39,231 bases of DNA, taken from NCBI GenBank assembly GCA_023489235.1, contig JAMDDE010000063.1:1-39231 (forward strand), in the 5' to 3' direction. This DNA is from Actinomycetota bacterium. Lineage in GTDB: Bacteria; Actinomycetota; Acidimicrobiia; Acidimicrobiales; JAMDDE01. Shown piece by piece: positions 1-6,886 of the stretch. Each line of letters starts with the position of its first letter. The first letter of the stretch is position 1. The position numbers and the translations under genes were made by a program. Below the pieces are notes generated by a model. It did not search any database. It was not told the origin of the DNA and was given only the letters and a program-made list of their open reading frames with translations.

Positions 1-318
1 TCCTATGCTGTACTAGCTCACTCTATCAGCTCGAAAGTTCTTGAGTCGTTACATGACAAAGTACTGGCTCCGCTCATCCAAGCAGATAAGCGAGGGCATG
101 ATTATTTGACTACTTTGAATACCTATCTCGCCCGGAATTTGCACTTGAAGGAGACCGCTGCGGTACTGCATGTCCACGTAAACACCTTGAGGTATCGACT
201 AAGGAAGATAGAAGAGTTGATCGGCATGGATCTCCGCTCCAGTGAGGATCGCTTCTTGCTCGAACTTGCTCTGCATGTTGACAAAGTTCGTCGTTCTACT
301 ATCTCGCTCGATCGTTGA
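1..318 (+). CDS. PucR-family transcriptional regulator, C-terminal part (5' end outside window)
   Basis: The reading frame is open from base 1 to the TGA at 316-318, so only the last 105 residues are present. The segment with YLARNLHLKETAAVLHVHVN followed by TLRYRLRKIEELIG and a terminal LLELAL stretch is the typical C-terminal helix-turn-helix of PucR/CdaR-type activators (sequence Y-L-..N...-A-A..L-x-VH-x-NT-LRYRL-x-KIEEL-x-G). These proteins usually bind DNA near catabolic or nitrogen-related genes and carry a sensory N-terminus, which cannot be seen here, so the ligand and targets are unknown. A TTG at 106 could be taken as a start, but the frame upstream continues with plausible helical sequence, so I treat it as internal. 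Confidence 0.85.
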   Translation, partial: SYAVLAHSISSKVLESLHDKVLAPLIQADKRGHDYLTTLNTYLARNLHLKETAAVLHVHVNTLRYRLRKIEELIGMDLRSSEDRFLLELALHVDKVRRSTISLDR

Positions 319-390
319 GTCGACCAACGCCGAATCTTGTCTCCTGGAAAAACAAGCTATTACTTATACTCGACTGCGGAATACATGAGC

Positions 391-454
391 AGCTATAACT
401 TGAACAGGGACATTTGGAAGGGATATTTTTCCAAGCTTTGATAAAGTTATAGCT
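391..454 (+). promoter_or_regulatory. Nested inverted repeats in the leader of the GGDEF-EAL gene
   Basis: AGCTATAACTT at 391-401 is the exact reverse complement of AAGTTATAGCT at 444-454. Inside it, TTGGAA at 414-419 pairs with TTCCAA at 429-434. The set ends 23 bases before the GTG start at 478. It could fold as a long interrupted hairpin in the mRNA leader, or serve as paired protein-binding sites. It has no U-tract and no GEMM riboswitch core that I can recognise, so its role is open. Confidence 0.5.
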
Positions 455-477
455 AGTGCAACCGATAAAGAGCAAAG

Positions 478-2847
478 GTGTTTAAAGCTATTCCCAGCCG
501 CCGTCATTCCTCTGATTCCATGGTATCTGTATTCCACAAGAGGATACGTCGTACCACCGCGGTTGAAATTGGCTTGATTGTGATATGGATAGCGATCGAA
601 TCACTGAGCCCATTTGGCTTCATGAGACAAATCTCTCTTTTGCCAATTAGTTTATTGGCATTAATTATTATAATCTTATCTATTCGATGGCACAAGCCCA
701 CTCCTTCATGGCCGTGGTGGACGATAAGTATTGCACTATTCTTGTTTTTGGTCGGAGCAACAGCTAGGGCAGAGCTTCATACCTTGGGCAACTTCTCCCC
801 TCAGCGCTCATTCCTCCCCGATCTGCTCACCATGCCTGGATATCTGTTGCTCGGGATCGGGCTAATTGGTTTTTGGCATTCAATGAGTATCAAGACTCGT
901 TATCACGATGGAGTATTGCTCGACGGTCTGATGGCAGGGCTTGCTTTACTAGCTCTTACCTGGGCATATGTCATAGAGCCGGTGGAGAGCCACTCCATCT
1001 CTCTCGGCGTTTATCTCGTGCTCTCGTTGTACCCGGCCCTGTCTGCGTTCCTGCTCATGGTTACCGTGCGCCTTGCCTTCAGCCCGGGAACTCGAAGAAC
1101 CACTGCCTACTGGTTGTTGATGGCCACCATGGCCTCCATGCTCATTGGAGACGTCATTTATATGCTGGTGGAGACCCATCTGATCACTTTGGCGGATCCT
1201 CTTAGGGACCTTCCTTACGCTCTGGCTTACCTTGGTGGGGCCAGTACAGCTCTGTCCTACTCGATGACGAGTCTCACCCGCCCAGTAACCTTCCGAGGGG
1301 AAGTTCCTCTGTTCCCTCGAATCGTATTGGTAGCAATCAGCCTGTTCATAGCTCCCCTCTTGATCATAAAGGATACGGCTCGCCCAACGGACAGGATCAT
1401 CTTGTTCTTGATAGCCGTGGCACTCGTAGCTGTAGCCGTACTCCGGCTCGTTAAAGCACTCCACCAAGCTGAGCACTCGGAACGCCAGCTCTCCTATCAA
1501 GCTCTGCACGACCACCTGACCAACCTGCCCAATCGCATCTTTCTCCGCAGCCACTTCGAGGACACAGGCCGATATCAATGGAGCTTGCCCAGCTCATTGG
1601 CTGTGCTCTTCTTGGATCTGGACCGCTTCAAACTGGTCAATGACATGCTCGGCCATACTTTGGCCGACGAACTCCTGGTTCAAGTAGCCGAGCGTCTGCA
1701 ACAGAATGTCAGACCAGGCGACATAGTGGCTCGAGTGGGGGGCGATGAGTTCGTCATAGTATTACTGGATATCAACCAATCGGATGAGGCGTTGGCGACA
1801 GCAAATAGAATTCGTAACTGCCTACGAGTTCCCTACGTGATCCACGACGCAGAGCTGTACGTATCGGCGAGCATAGGGATCGCTTTCAGCTCCGACCACG
1901 AGGATGGGGACTTCGAGAGCTTGATCAGGGATGCGGACATCGCTATGTACCATGCCAAGCAGGCTGGGAGAGACGCTGTGTTCGTCTTCAACATGTCCAT
2001 GCATATCATGGCCACTGAGAAGGCTGAGCTGGAGAACGACCTACACCATGCCCTCGGCAAAGGTCAGCTCTACCTCTTGTACCAACCATTGGTCTCCCTT
2101 CTGAACGGTCAGGTCGATGGTTTAGAGGCGCTGGTACGGTGGACTCATCCCAAGTTCGGAGAGCTGTCGCCTACGCGTTTCATCAAACTTGCCGAGGAGA
2201 CCGGCGTCATAGCCGAACTAGGGAAGTGGGTCATGGAAGAGGCTTGTTACCAGTTCGCCGAGTGGCGCAGTGCAGGGATCGATGTGGGAAACATCCAGAT
2301 AGGAGTGAACGTATCCGCACTTCAGTTGCACGATCCGCTCTTTGTAGATCAAGTAAAGGAGACCATCAATGCCTATAACATACCCGCCAGCTCGATCTGT
2401 CTCGAGATCACCGAATCCTCGTTGATGGATGATCCCGATCATTCTATCTCTGCCCTGGCAGCACTCCGAGAGCTCGGAGTGCACTTAGCCATCGATGACT
2501 TCGGCACAGAGTACTCCTCGCTCGCTTACCTCAAACGCTTCCCAGTTGATTATCTGAAGATAGATCGCTCCTTCGTAGACAGTCTGGTGGAGACAGGTAG
2601 TGCCGATGAGAGCTTGATTGCAGCAATAGTGGCCATGGCCAAAGCACTCGGTATCTCCACCATTGCCGAAGGTGTGGAACGACCTGAACAAGTTGATCGC
2701 TTGATCGGACTAGGATGCGAGATAGCGCAGGGATTCTTTTACTCCCGCCCGGTCCACGCAAGCAGGATACCTCGGCTTATTCGTTCTCGTTCACTGAGTT
2801 CCTCGGCGGATGCGGAACACATAGCCCATGGTTCGACCCAGGTATAG
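478..2847 (+). CDS. Membrane-bound GGDEF-EAL cyclic-di-GMP enzyme
   Basis: This 789-residue protein should make and/or degrade cyclic di-GMP at the membrane. Roughly residues 25-325 hold about eight to ten hydrophobic spans, acting as an integral sensor region of unrecognised type. A diguanylate cyclase domain follows (about 340-500): the GGDEF signature is at 421-425, preceded by RPGD five residues upstream, which fits an intact inhibitory I-site. The phosphodiesterase domain (about 515-770) carries E-A-L at 550-552, then NVSALQL, EITESSL, DDFG, KIDRSF and AEGVE, so the metal-binding and catalytic set looks complete. Both domains therefore appear active. DDFGTEYSSL has Glu where Gly is usual. 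The start is GTG 478 with AAAGG immediately upstream; ATG at codon 16 is an alternative. No gene overlaps it, and the leader is structured. Confidence 0.93.
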   Translation: MFKAIPSRRHSSDSMVSVFHKRIRRTTAVEIGLIVIWIAIESLSPFGFMRQISLLPISLLALIIIILSIRWHKPTPSWPWWTISIALFLFLVGATARAELHTLGNFSPQRSFLPDLLTMPGYLLLGIGLIGFWHSMSIKTRYHDGVLLDGLMAGLALLALTWAYVIEPVESHSISLGVYLVLSLYPALSAFLLMVTVRLAFSPGTRRTTAYWLLMATMASMLIGDVIYMLVETHLITLADPLRDLPYALAYLGGASTALSYSMTSLTRPVTFRGEVPLFPRIVLVAISLFIAPLLIIKDTARPTDRIILFLIAVALVAVAVLRLVKALHQAEHSERQLSYQALHDHLTNLPNRIFLRSHFEDTGRYQWSLPSSLAVLFLDLDRFKLVNDMLGHTLADELLVQVAERLQQNVRPGDIVARVGGDEFVIVLLDINQSDEALATANRIRNCLRVPYVIHDAELYVSASIGIAFSSDHEDGDFESLIRDADIAMYHAKQAGRDAVFVFNMSMHIMATEKAELENDLHHALGKGQLYLLYQPLVSLLNGQVDGLEALVRWTHPKFGELSPTRFIKLAEETGVIAELGKWVMEEACYQFAEWRSAGIDVGNIQIGVNVSALQLHDPLFVDQVKETINAYNIPASSICLEITESSLMDDPDHSISALAALRELGVHLAIDDFGTEYSSLAYLKRFPVDYLKIDRSFVDSLVETGSADESLIAAIVAMAKALGISTIAEGVERPEQVDRLIGLGCEIAQGFFYSRPVHASRIPRLIRSRSLSSSADAEHIAHGSTQV

Positions 2848-2970
2848 TCGACCAAGTTACAGCTTGGGCATGGACAACAACTCCCATTCGTCTCGAACAT
2901 AAGATGGAGTTACTTCATAACGGTGCTGCTCCTTCCAAGTACTACCGTCATCCTGTACCATCATTCCGGC

Positions 2971-3003
2971 AAACAATGACCGTATCGTATAAAACAATGA
3001 CCG
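2971..3003 (+). repeat. Two direct repeats AAACAATGACCG, 21 bases apart
   Basis: AAACAATGACCG occurs at 2971-2982 and again at 2992-3003, exactly 21 bases apart (about two helical turns), so both copies lie on the same DNA face. They sit about 80-110 bases upstream of the SpeD-like gene. This suits tandem binding of an activator, but no protein can be assigned. Confidence 0.5.
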
Positions 3004-3024
3004 CATAGCTACACAAATTAGCTG

Positions 3025-3074
3025 GTGAAATAGCTTTTATCACTTAATGTGGTAAAATCGCTACATTTTATCAC
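3025..3074 (+). promoter_or_regulatory. Array of TTTTATCAC half-sites (putative operator) before the SpeD-like gene
   Basis: TTTTATCAC is present at 3035-3043 and 3066-3074, and the inverted form GTGGTAAAA at 3049-3057. A weaker inverted half-site starts at 3025 (GTGAAATAG). The pair 3049-3058/3065-3074 is a 9-of-10 inverted repeat with a six-base centre, ending 8 bases before ATG 3083. Repeated, oriented half-sites this close to the start argue for a specific repressor or activator of the two-gene unit downstream. Confidence 0.55.
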
Positions 3075-3082
3075 TGTTCGAG

Positions 3083-3496
3083 ATGACACTGAGTGTTTTT
3101 CGGTCTAACATGTTCGCTATGCAAAGGGATCAGTGTTTGCTCAGTGGGGGGGAGTTTCTGGATCTCGCACCCATGATTTATCGACAACGACTTGTTGTCG
3201 AAGGGAGATGCATGACATCAATAGATGCAGCATCAATTGAGAGTTATTTGTCGGAGCTTTCCAATGTATGCGGTATGCGTACCATCATGGAACCAGTGAC
3301 TCATCGCTCCGATCTTTACGGTTGGGCTGGATGGATCCATTGGGAAACCTCGGGAGCGCATTTCTACGCCTGGGAGGTACCTATCAGGTTCTTCAGTGTT
3401 GACATTTACACTTGCAAGCCATTTGATCCAAATGCCGTCGTGGAGTTCACCCAAGCATTTTTCAATGCAACCGAGATAGTGTCGAAGGAGTTCTAG
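3083..3496 (+). CDS. S-adenosylmethionine decarboxylase (SpeD)-like small protein with altered active site
   Basis: The 137-residue product, mainly residues 33-125, follows the bacterial SpeD fold: an LVVEG first strand, a helix (about 50-63), and then SGAHFYAWE (90-98) leading to VDIYTC (106-111), matching the family's ESHxSIHTWPE...VDVFTCG. SpeD proenzymes cut themselves before a serine to make a pyruvoyl group. Ser90 is at that place and Cys111 matches the catalytic Cys, but the preceding Glu is Thr, the proton-donor His (five residues after Ser) is Tyr95, and there is one extra residue before VD. It may therefore be a neofunctionalised decarboxylase, a non-processing homologue, or a partner protein. 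ATG 3083 lacks a clear ribosome site; Met31 (3173) would match the usual SpeD start. The stop is two bases before the next gene. Confidence 0.65.
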   Translation: MTLSVFRSNMFAMQRDQCLLSGGEFLDLAPMIYRQRLVVEGRCMTSIDAASIESYLSELSNVCGMRTIMEPVTHRSDLYGWAGWIHWETSGAHFYAWEVPIRFFSVDIYTCKPFDPNAVVEFTQAFFNATEIVSKEF

Positions 3497-3498
3497 TC

Positions 3499-4311
3499 AT
3501 GCCTGGATTGCACAGTAATACCTATGCCGACACATTGAGTTCTCGAGCTCTTCTCGCCATGGCAGAGGAGCTGATTGAGAGGAACGCCGAGGAGGCATTT
3601 GGGGCATACTTCTTCACCTCTAACAGTCCATTTGCCGAGTTGGCTCGTCAAGTGGAACGTTCTGTCTTCCTCGAGGCATTCGGGAATACCGAAGAGCAAT
3701 TGCACTACGAATACGATCGGTACGAACCTACAAGCGTCTTCTTTTGCATACTGGATCAGCGACGCAAGGTACCTGCGGGTATGGCTAGAATCATTCTTCC
3801 CTCTGCTTACCCTGGATTCAAAAGCTTGAACGACATAGAGCCAGTGTGGGACAGGTCAGTGGATGAACTGATTGGCCAGGATGCCTTATCTCTCTCACGT
3901 ACCTGGGATCTAGCTACCTTGGCCGTGGACAAGGCCTATCGAGGCGCAGCAGCAATGGGTCTCACCAGTCTTGGCCTTTACCAATCTATAACACGAACAG
4001 CCCAACGGTGTGGAATAGATTGGGTGGTAGCCATCCTCGACCTCGTGGTCTACAGGATGTCACGTTGGAAACTTCATACACCTTTTCGTGGTTTCAACGG
4101 TGCCCCACCACTCCCATACCTTGGATCAGCCGCCAGTCTGCCAGCATGGTGTCGACTCAGTGAGTGGGAAGAGAGGCTCAAGAAATCTGATCCAGTTTTG
4201 TGCGAAGTGATCTTCAGAGGAAGCGGTCTTGAGACAGCCTTGCGACCACTAGACGTTGATGCTGCCTGGAGAGAGATCAGTTCAATCTCAGGGATAGGGC
4301 TTACCTATTAG
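3499..4311 (+). CDS. LuxI/FeeM-like GNAT-fold acyltransferase (putative N-acyl signal or N-acyl amino acid synthase)
   Basis: The 270-residue protein resembles autoinducer synthases of the acyl-homoserine-lactone or N-acyl amino acid type. VERSVF (52-57), then E-Y-D-R-Y-E (71-76) recall the R..vF and E-x-D-x-y-D motifs of LuxI. PAGMARIILPS (92-102) matches the central strand with the conserved Arg. TWDLATLAVDKAYRG (135-149) followed by a helix and CGIDWVVAILD is the acyl-donor half of the GNAT fold, and the FRGFNG region (196-201) ends the core. The family joins an acyl chain from acyl-ACP or acyl-CoA to an amine donor, often SAM. AAGGAG (3486-3491) inside the preceding gene gives a good ribosome site, so the two genes are translationally coupled. 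The substrate is unknown; a generic acetyltransferase is the main alternative. Confidence 0.6.
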   Translation: MPGLHSNTYADTLSSRALLAMAEELIERNAEEAFGAYFFTSNSPFAELARQVERSVFLEAFGNTEEQLHYEYDRYEPTSVFFCILDQRRKVPAGMARIILPSAYPGFKSLNDIEPVWDRSVDELIGQDALSLSRTWDLATLAVDKAYRGAAAMGLTSLGLYQSITRTAQRCGIDWVVAILDLVVYRMSRWKLHTPFRGFNGAPPLPYLGSAASLPAWCRLSEWEERLKKSDPVLCEVIFRGSGLETALRPLDVDAAWREISSISGIGLTY

Positions 4312-4358
4312 AACCTGCCCTATTAGAACCTGCATACAGGTTCCTGAGGGGCAACCCC
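4304..4358 (+). repeat. 15-base tandem duplication over the stop codon, followed by small hairpins
   Basis: CCTATTAGAACCTGC at 4304-4318 is repeated exactly and without gap at 4319-4333; the first copy contains the stop codon of the acyltransferase gene. The second copy's GAACCTG (4326-4332) pairs with CAGGTTC (4337-4343), and GGGG/CCCC (4348-4351/4355-4358) forms another small stem. Together they could slow or end transcription, although no T-run follows. Confidence 0.45.
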
Positions 4359-4559
4359 CAGCCATTGGATCCAACCGCTGTCCGGCCATCGCTGGACAAC
4401 CAGGATCGGCTCCCAGAGGGCGACTACTAGAAGGTGAATATGAGGTCCTCCCCATGGCTACAGCTGAGCACCTGCGGGAGCCGGGGATTGCGGGCGTGAT
4501 CTTTGGTCATATCCATCCCCCAAAACACTATGCTTTGGAACATAGGGAAGGAGGCGGTC

Positions 4560-4739
4560 ATGCCAGCAGACACACAGAAAGAAGGAGATAGGCAGGACCA
4601 GGCTTGGAGCGAGGATGACTACGCCATCGGCGGCGATCCGGTTTGTTGGGCACATTTGCTCTGTCCCGAGTGTGGTGCCGTGATGGGGGATTCACACAGA
4701 CCAGGGTGCAGCTGGAATGGCAGAACAACAGAGAACTGA
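4560..4739 (+). CDS. Small zinc-ribbon-like protein, function unknown
   Basis: The 59-residue product starts at ATG 4560, six bases after a very strong ribosome site (GGGAAGGAGG, 4545-4554); the longer frame from 4503 is therefore unlikely. The first 25 residues are polar. The C-terminal half has CWAHLLCPECGAV and HRPGC, giving five Cys and two His in a short stretch, which suggests a bound zinc ion. Similar very small C-x2-C/H-x3-C proteins occur in actinobacteria, but I cannot name a function. It stands alone, convergent with the nar operon. Confidence 0.6.
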   Translation: MPADTQKEGDRQDQAWSEDDYAIGGDPVCWAHLLCPECGAVMGDSHRPGCSWNGRTTEN

Positions 4740-4759
4740 ACTGAGCATGACACCTGATC

Positions 4760-4858
4760 CCTGAGCGGGGTACAATCACCTAGCCAACCCGCCCCCTGAG
4801 CGGGGTATGACTACCAAGGCGATCTGACCCCTGAGCCAACCTGACCCCCTAGCCAGAT
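4760..4858. repeat. Degenerate repeats of CCTGAGCGGGGTA between convergent genes
   Basis: CCTGAGCGGGGTA occurs at 4760-4772 and 4795-4807 (35 bases apart), with decayed copies (CCCCTGAGCC, CCCCTAGCC) up to about 4853. The second copy can form a CCCC/GGGG stem. The block lies between the small zinc-ribbon gene and the end of the nar operon, where it may act as a bidirectional stop; no T-run makes this uncertain. Confidence 0.4.
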
Positions 4859-4898
4859 GTAGTCTTTCCGGGCTGCGATGAGCTGAAGGCACAAGGCT

Positions 4899-6068
4899 TT
4901 ATCGGGAGACAACAGCTTGGCTATCCTGGGAAGGTCTGTGTGCTTTGCTGAGAGCCAGTAGGCCGGCAGCTACCATCATCACCAACACTGCCACCCAGGC
5001 CAATACCCCTACCCATATCCATACCCTAGATATGTCAACCAAGAAGTCCATGTTGGTAGCTTTCCCGAAGCTGTAACAGGCGACCGTATACATGCCTAGA
5101 GGGAAAACCATGCTCCATAACCTTGGCTCATAGCTACGCGAATAATCTCGTACCACGTATCGCCATATCCCGAAGAGAACCAGCAGTGGTATCCACCAAC
5201 TACCGAAAGCCCAGAGGATGAAGGTCATCCCGGCCAAGAACGGTCGTAGGTCGTCTACTACTTGAAAGACATATCTCCCATGCAGTACAAGGATTCCAGC
5301 AGCAGCTCGGGTGCTGATAGCGGTAGCGCCCATGGCTATCCAATAAGCAGGTCCCATCTCGGCTGGAGTCACCTCTACAAGCATGAGTCTGATGAAGATT
5401 ACCACTACTATGAGTATGTACAATATGACCCCTACCCCCCATAGGCATACTGCAGCTTCGATGAACGCGTCAGCTGCACCTCGAACTACGGTAGTAGGTG
5501 CCAAGCCAGCAGCTACAATGGCTAAGGACTGCGTGCCGACTACCCAAATGAACCAAGTGCCGTTCAACTCTCGCAAAACAGGGCTTTTTGCTGAAGCTAC
5601 TATGAAAGAGGGCAGGCCATAGGTCAGCGCTATCCACACCAGGGCTGCTCCCGCACCCAAGATCAAGGTAACCAAGGGGTGGCCAGCCATCAACAGGCGA
5701 GTAGCGAGTACATCCGTCCCCGCTACCACCGTGAAATAAGCCATGGCAACAGCCGGATCACGTAAACTACGGCGAACCCAGGATGGATAGAGCACCAGTC
5801 GAGCAATGTAGGCTATGCACAGCAAAGCGAATGCCGCTTCGGTGACGTAGAGAACCACGGTGGACAGAGTAGGATAACCGAGCAGCTGAGCGCCGATGGA
5901 GACTATCCCACTAGCCATTACCCACGCAAAATATCCCGGATCCAAAGTAGCTATGGCTCGCGCCCATAACCCTGTAGGAAACTGATATGAATCAGGGTCA
6001 TTGCCCATATCCTCGGAGAACGCACCGTTCCCTAAAAGGCTTGATGATTGTGCACTGCTTTGCTGCAT
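4899..6068 (-). CDS. SLAC1/TDT-family anion transporter at the end of the nar operon
   Basis: The product (389 residues from the chosen ATG) has about ten hydrophobic spans and opens with LDPGYFAWVMASGIVSIG, the typical first helix of the tellurite-resistance/dicarboxylate transporter (TDT, TehA, SLAC1) family. These are trimeric anion channels or transporters; plant relatives conduct nitrate and chloride. It follows narI in the same direction, so a role in nitrate or nitrite movement is a reasonable inference, especially as no NarK is seen here. The frame can begin at a TTG at 6116, 15 bases after narI, but no ribosome site precedes it, while ATG 6068 has GGAG about ten bases before it. Substrate specificity cannot be read from the sequence. 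Confidence 0.85.
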   Translation of the reverse strand: MQQSSAQSSSLLGNGAFSEDMGNDPDSYQFPTGLWARAIATLDPGYFAWVMASGIVSIGAQLLGYPTLSTVVLYVTEAAFALLCIAYIARLVLYPSWVRRSLRDPAVAMAYFTVVAGTDVLATRLLMAGHPLVTLILGAGAALVWIALTYGLPSFIVASAKSPVLRELNGTWFIWVVGTQSLAIVAAGLAPTTVVRGAADAFIEAAVCLWGVGVILYILIVVVIFIRLMLVEVTPAEMGPAYWIAMGATAISTRAAAGILVLHGRYVFQVVDDLRPFLAGMTFILWAFGSWWIPLLVLFGIWRYVVRDYSRSYEPRLWSMVFPLGMYTVACYSFGKATNMDFLVDISRVWIWVGVLAWVAVLVMMVAAGLLALSKAHRPSQDSQAVVSR

Positions 6069-6130
6069 CCTGATCAGTCTCCACCGCCCTGTCCGTATTC
6101 CTACATATGTATTCAAATACTATGCATCTA

Positions 6131-6886
6131 TCAATACCTGACCCCTATCCTCCGCCAGCGTCGTCCACTTGTACCAGGCTCATTTGGTCGAGCAGCTGCT
6201 CGTTCACGATAAACCACAAACGGCCGCCATAGATACCAAAGTGGGTAGCTCCATGCATGTACCAGCCGACTGAAAGGCCATACAGCAAAGATCACCCATG
6301 CGGCTGTGGCATGAAGCTGATAGAGAAGAGGCGCATGGGCGATAACGGCAACGTTGGGGTTGCCAGTGAACAGAGAGCGGAACCAGACAGAGACGCTTTG
6401 GCGATAGTTGTAGCCCGAGCCGAGCAGATTAACCCCTACTGTCTCGGCAAAGCCAAGAGCAATGACAATAGCCAAAAGGATTAGTGCCACCCAATCAACA
6501 GGAGAGGTGGTGGCTCGCACTCGCGTGATGAAGATACGTCGAGCTGCAAGGATGATGACGCCAATGACAATTCCGACTGCAGCTGCTGTTCCAGCTCCTG
6601 CAGAGAACCAACGATAAGTACTTTCCGAGATGCCGATAGCCTTTGTCCAGCTCTCTGGAATGAGGATGCCGATCACATGCCCAGCTATGGCAGCAAAGAC
6701 AGCGTAGTGGAATACAGGTGACCCCCACTTGAGCAGACGTTTCTCCTGCAACTCGGTTGACCGGCTGGTCCAGCCGAACTGATCGTAACGCCACCGCCAT
6801 ATGTGACCTATGACGAAGGTGGCAAGTGCCAGATAAGGCAGGACAGCCCACCAAAACACCTGCCACCCTGTGACCGAGGTGTTCAT
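6131..6886 (-). CDS. narI: Respiratory nitrate reductase, gamma subunit (cytochrome b)
   Basis: This 251-residue membrane protein takes electrons from quinol and passes them through two b hemes to NarH. Five hydrophobic spans are visible. Four histidines match the known heme ligands by spacing: H60 and H70 (ten apart), and H192 and H210 (eighteen apart, in QLHATAAW and RLVHAWS). The C-terminal WSYPLWYLWRP is also typical. Its ATG overlaps the narJ stop by four bases, so the two are coupled. The C-terminal tail is short and basic. Nothing suggests loss of function. Confidence 0.95.
   Translation of the reverse strand: MNTSVTGWQVFWWAVLPYLALATFVIGHIWRWRYDQFGWTSRSTELQEKRLLKWGSPVFHYAVFAAIAGHVIGILIPESWTKAIGISESTYRWFSAGAGTAAAVGIVIGVIILAARRIFITRVRATTSPVDWVALILLAIVIALGFAETVGVNLLGSGYNYRQSVSVWFRSLFTGNPNVAVIAHAPLLYQLHATAAWVIFAVWPFSRLVHAWSYPLWYLWRPFVVYRERAAARPNEPGTSGRRWRRIGVRY

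Noticed and set aside
391-477. Possible c-di-GMP (GEMM) riboswitch before the GGDEF-EAL gene
   Set aside because: The conserved riboswitch core and tetraloop-receptor sequences are not visible; only inverted repeats are.
949-1578. 209-codon open frame on the minus strand inside the GGDEF-EAL gene
   Set aside because: It is opposite a well-supported gene, has no ribosome site and no family features.
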